From NCBI GenBank assembly GCA_003480425.1, contig QUJA01000003.1:62001-126000 (forward strand): 64,000 nt of DNA, in the 5' to 3' direction. Positions 61,785 through 64,000 of the stretch are shown here, one piece after another. The notes beneath the pieces are model-generated. The model ran no database searches. It was not told the origin of the DNA and saw nothing but the letters and a program-made list of their open reading frames with translations. Origin of the DNA: Firmicutes bacterium AM31-12AC (GTDB lineage: Bacteria > Bacillota > Clostridia > Lachnospirales > Lachnospiraceae). The stretch's first letter is position 1, and each line of letters opens with the position of its first letter. The translations under genes were made by a program, and so were the position numbers.

Positions 61785-61830
61785 CTGCGAATTTTATTAT
61801 TCTTATATTGCTACTGTAATGCAAAAAGAA

Positions 61831-61860
61831 AGAGGAAAACGACTCCTGCCGATTTCCTCT
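61831..61860 (-). terminator. terminator after the zinc-dehydrogenase genes
   Basis: On the minus strand AGAGGAAA...TTTCCTCT forms a stem followed by TTCTTTTT, 57 bases beyond the dehydrogenase stop. Confidence 0.75.
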
Positions 61861-61916
61861 ATTATAGCATCTATTTCATAAGTAAACCTACTATTTTATT
61901 TCAATTTTTTTGACTC

Positions 61917-62981
61917 TTATGAAGGATCAGAAAAATGAATTAATACTTTCAGTTTACTGCCGCCATATTTACTAAACTCTTCAAACGCCCTGTCTGCTTC
62001 ATCCAATTCATATTCTGATTTCTTCTTCACATCTGTCGAATCCGGATTCATTACAATCTTTTCCAAATCAATTTCTCCACTTTTTACTAAATCAATCAGT
62101 TCTGTAAAATCTGCTTTCAACGCATTTCTTGATCCGAATATATTTAACTCCTTTTTCTGGATTAATGTAAAATTGAAATCCAGATTTTTCTTGCCTACTC
62201 CAATCAGAACTATACGTCCGCCATAGGCTGCCGCATCAATACAATTCTGGAATGTAGCCGGAAGTCCGACAGCTTCAATACAAACATCAAATCCATGATG
62301 CTCCCCTGTAATTTCATTTACACGGTTCATAAACTCTTCCTCGCTGTCATTCTTTATCATACCGGCAAGTCCAAATGTTTCATATGCATATTGAAGTTTC
62401 TCTTCGGCAACATCTACAATGTATACTTCTCCACCTTTTGCTTTTGCGGCAATTGCAGCAAGAACACCGATTGTTCCTGCACCGATGACAAGCACTTTAT
62501 CGCCTTTTTTTACATCTGCTCTTGATACCCCATGATAACTGATACAAAATGGTTCAATCAGTGCAAGCTGTTTTGGATTCAATCCTTTTCCATCATAAAT
62601 CCGCTCAATCGGCATTGTGATATACTCGGAAAATGCTCCGTCTCTCTGTGCCCCCATTGTTTCATTGGATTCACAGCAATTTACCAGTCCTCTCTCACAA
62701 GAGTAACATTTCTGGCAATTGAAATATGGATTGCAGGTTACGATCATTCCCGGCTTTAATCCTCTGTCATTTTCACCGATTTCTACAATCTGTGCCGAAA
62801 ACTCGTGTCCCGGTATTCTCGGGTAGCTTGCATATGCGAAAGTTCCGCGATATGTACCCAAATCACTTCCACAAATTCCACCATATAATAATTTTAATAA
62901 TGCCTCTCCCTCTTTTACTTTTGGCATTTCATTTTCTGTAACTGCAACCTTTCCCGGTTCAGAAATTATAATTGTTCTCAT
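61917..62981 (-). CDS. zinc-dependent medium-chain alcohol/polyol dehydrogenase
   Basis: The 354-residue enzyme has the catalytic zinc Cys in GGICGSDLGTYRG, PGHEFSAQIVEIGE, the structural-zinc cysteines in NCQKCYSCERGLVNCC, and the NAD loop VIGAGTIGVLAA. It belongs with sorbitol, galactitol or threonine dehydrogenase-like proteins; the exact substrate is not resolved. It lies 29 bases after another dehydrogenase gene, so both probably act in one sugar or polyol pathway whose other genes are beyond 64,000. Confidence 0.88.
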   Translation of the reverse strand: MRTIIISEPGKVAVTENEMPKVKEGEALLKLLYGGICGSDLGTYRGTFAYASYPRIPGHEFSAQIVEIGENDRGLKPGMIVTCNPYFNCQKCYSCERGLVNCCESNETMGAQRDGAFSEYITMPIERIYDGKGLNPKQLALIEPFCISYHGVSRADVKKGDKVLVIGAGTIGVLAAIAAKAKGGEVYIVDVAEEKLQYAYETFGLAGMIKNDSEEEFMNRVNEITGEHHGFDVCIEAVGLPATFQNCIDAAAYGGRIVLIGVGKKNLDFNFTLIQKKELNIFGSRNALKADFTELIDLVKSGEIDLEKIVMNPDSTDVKKKSEYELDEADRAFEEFSKYGGSKLKVLIHFSDPS

Positions 62982-63010
62982 GTTTTTTTCCTCTCACTAC
63001 ATTCTTTTAT

Positions 63011-64000
63011 TTAACGTTCTCTATCAACATATTTTTCATTCCATATAACTGCGGTTTTCATTGGTGCACCTTTTGCATAAATTTTATTTTCATATGCATC
63101 AATCGGATCCTCTGTAAATTCATCTTTATCTATCAATTCAACGATCTCATCATAGCAGCTGTTTTGAAGTATCTGAATAGCCTCCTCCATATGATCCTGA
63201 CGGAAATTTATGGAGCCGAATATCACCTGATTTTTAAATCCGAATGGCATTGTATCGACTGTAATTTTCGGTCCCAATGAGAAAGAATTATAAATACCAT
63301 TACAGCCTAGTACACCGTATTGGAATGCAATTTCATGTTCAATCGCTGCTCCGCTGGAACCGATAAATACAGTTGCGGTACCACCCAATTTTTCTTTAAT
63401 TGCATCTGCAAGTTCTTCTTTTGTATCAAATGCACTTCTTACATAAGATGCCCCTGCCTGTTTTAGCGCAAATGCGACTTTTGGACTGTTTTCTTCGCTT
63501 CTTGCCACGAAAACAATCTTCGCCTCCGGATATTTCTGACGAATCAAATCTCCGATAAACATACCTGTTGTTCCAAGCCCGAAAATACATACTCTGTCAA
63601 AGGTTTCCTTCTTCGCAATTTTTCTTGCCTCTTCTTCGCTGCATTTATATTGAGCCATTTTCACTCTGAAATTCTGAGCCTCTCCTATATCTTCCATTCG
63701 TTCTCTCTGGAAAATCATACAGGCATATGGGTCACTGAATACCAGCTTCTTACATAGATTAAGAGAGATTTTTCCATCCTTCACATAACCATCCGGGATT
63801 TTCAATAGCATGTCGGGATTGTAATAATTTTTATCTGAAAACAAACCATCAGCCTGATCACATCCATATTCAAAATACGTTTCTTCTTCTGTATATCTGG
63901 TTGGATCATAGCTATTTCCGCCACGGATCAACACGATTGCAAAACGCTCTTGTGACGGTACCCATACAACGCCCTCATGACCATTGATCAATCTGTTACA
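63011..64000 (-). CDS. medium-chain dehydrogenase-like protein, N-terminus cut by window edge
   Basis: The frame is open through the right edge (residues reading CNRLINGHEGVVWVPSQ at the border), so the protein starts beyond 64,000; a TTG at 63991 is not a credible start. Visible are the GHEG segment of the catalytic domain and the dinucleotide loop IFGLGTTGMFIGDLI with VARSEEN after strand 2. No four-Cys structural zinc lobe is seen in the part present. It resembles sugar or polyol dehydrogenases of the medium-chain superfamily, but the family within it is uncertain. It is followed closely by the zinc dehydrogenase gene. Confidence 0.7.
   Translation of the reverse strand, partial: CNRLINGHEGVVWVPSQERFAIVLIRGGNSYDPTRYTEEETYFEYGCDQADGLFSDKNYYNPDMLLKIPDGYVKDGKISLNLCKKLVFSDPYACMIFQRERMEDIGEAQNFRVKMAQYKCSEEEARKIAKKETFDRVCIFGLGTTGMFIGDLIRQKYPEAKIVFVARSEENSPKVAFALKQAGASYVRSAFDTKEELADAIKEKLGGTATVFIGSSGAAIEHEIAFQYGVLGCNGIYNSFSLGPKITVDTMPFGFKNQVIFGSINFRQDHMEEAIQILQNSCYDEIVELIDKDEFTEDPIDAYENKIYAKGAPMKTAVIWNEKYVDRER

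Overview
The window looks like a chromosomal segment of a strictly anaerobic, low-GC gut Firmicute of the Lachnospiraceae type (Blautia, Dorea, Ruminococcus or Roseburia-like; the species cannot be read from sequence alone). Reasons: a B12-independent glycyl-radical diol dehydratase set with microcompartment-targeting tails, flavodiiron protein and high-molecular-weight rubredoxin, an ECF-type vitamin transporter component, T-box and cobalamin leaders, strong AGGAGG ribosome sites, TTGACA-17-TATAAT promoters, and many multidomain c-di-GMP proteins. No tRNA, rRNA, CRISPR array or phage module was seen.

Layout. 1-5,202: end of a glycyl-radical-enzyme microcompartment operon on the minus strand (diol dehydratase, activase, fuculose-phosphate-type aldolase, GlcG/PduO-C-like protein, start of a further cargo enzyme, probably an aldehyde dehydrogenase). 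5,397-6,128: PHP phosphoesterase. 6,117-7,110: a non-coding composite element made of two roughly 290-bp full-length palindromes flanking a 53-bp-period hairpin array. 7,111-14,513: purEMND, an M29 aminopeptidase cluster, a 49-residue membrane protein and pyrE. 14,862-16,028: flavodiiron protein. 16,029-29,622: a second copy of the composite element, split by a roughly 12.6-kb AT-rich island. The island holds an IS3-family element, a truncated CBM32 gene, a glycoside-hydrolase-like protein, a sugar-type ABC importer, an N-acyl-D-amino-acid deacylase, a YheO/DauR-type regulator, a D-serine-dehydratase-like PLP enzyme, a Rid protein and an IS110 remnant. 29,640-37,093: double-cubane-type reductase with its activase, an unrecognised membrane protein, ECF S component, CoaBC, and a T-box-controlled BASS transporter. 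37,174-47,402: hydroxyacid dehydrogenase, two EAL proteins, SulP permease, methyltransferase and a GGDEF-REC-HD-GYP protein. 47,523-53,672: ZIP transporter, a B12-riboswitch-controlled CbiK-like lipoprotein, pgi and a MATE exporter. 53,905-64,000: a solute-binding protein/hybrid kinase/c-di-GMP signalling operon, TraX, YitT, rubredoxin plus Hrb, and two medium-chain dehydrogenases.

How genes fit together. The first block should dehydrate propane-1,2-diol from fucose or rhamnose inside a protein shell whose genes lie left of the window. The island reads as a self-contained catabolic unit: import of a glycoside or N-acylated compound, hydrolysis, release of a D-amino acid, its deamination, and clearance of the reactive enamine. 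The Hrb/rubredoxin operon can feed electrons to the flavodiiron protein for O2 or NO removal.

Several otherwise conserved genes (pgi, an ABC permease, a GGDEF/HD-GYP protein) are broken by single-base indels, mostly in homopolymers. Some or all of these may be assembly errors, so they should not all be taken as biological loss. The main candidates for something undescribed are the composite palindrome/hairpin-array element, with its split second copy, and the D-amino-acid/glycoside island.
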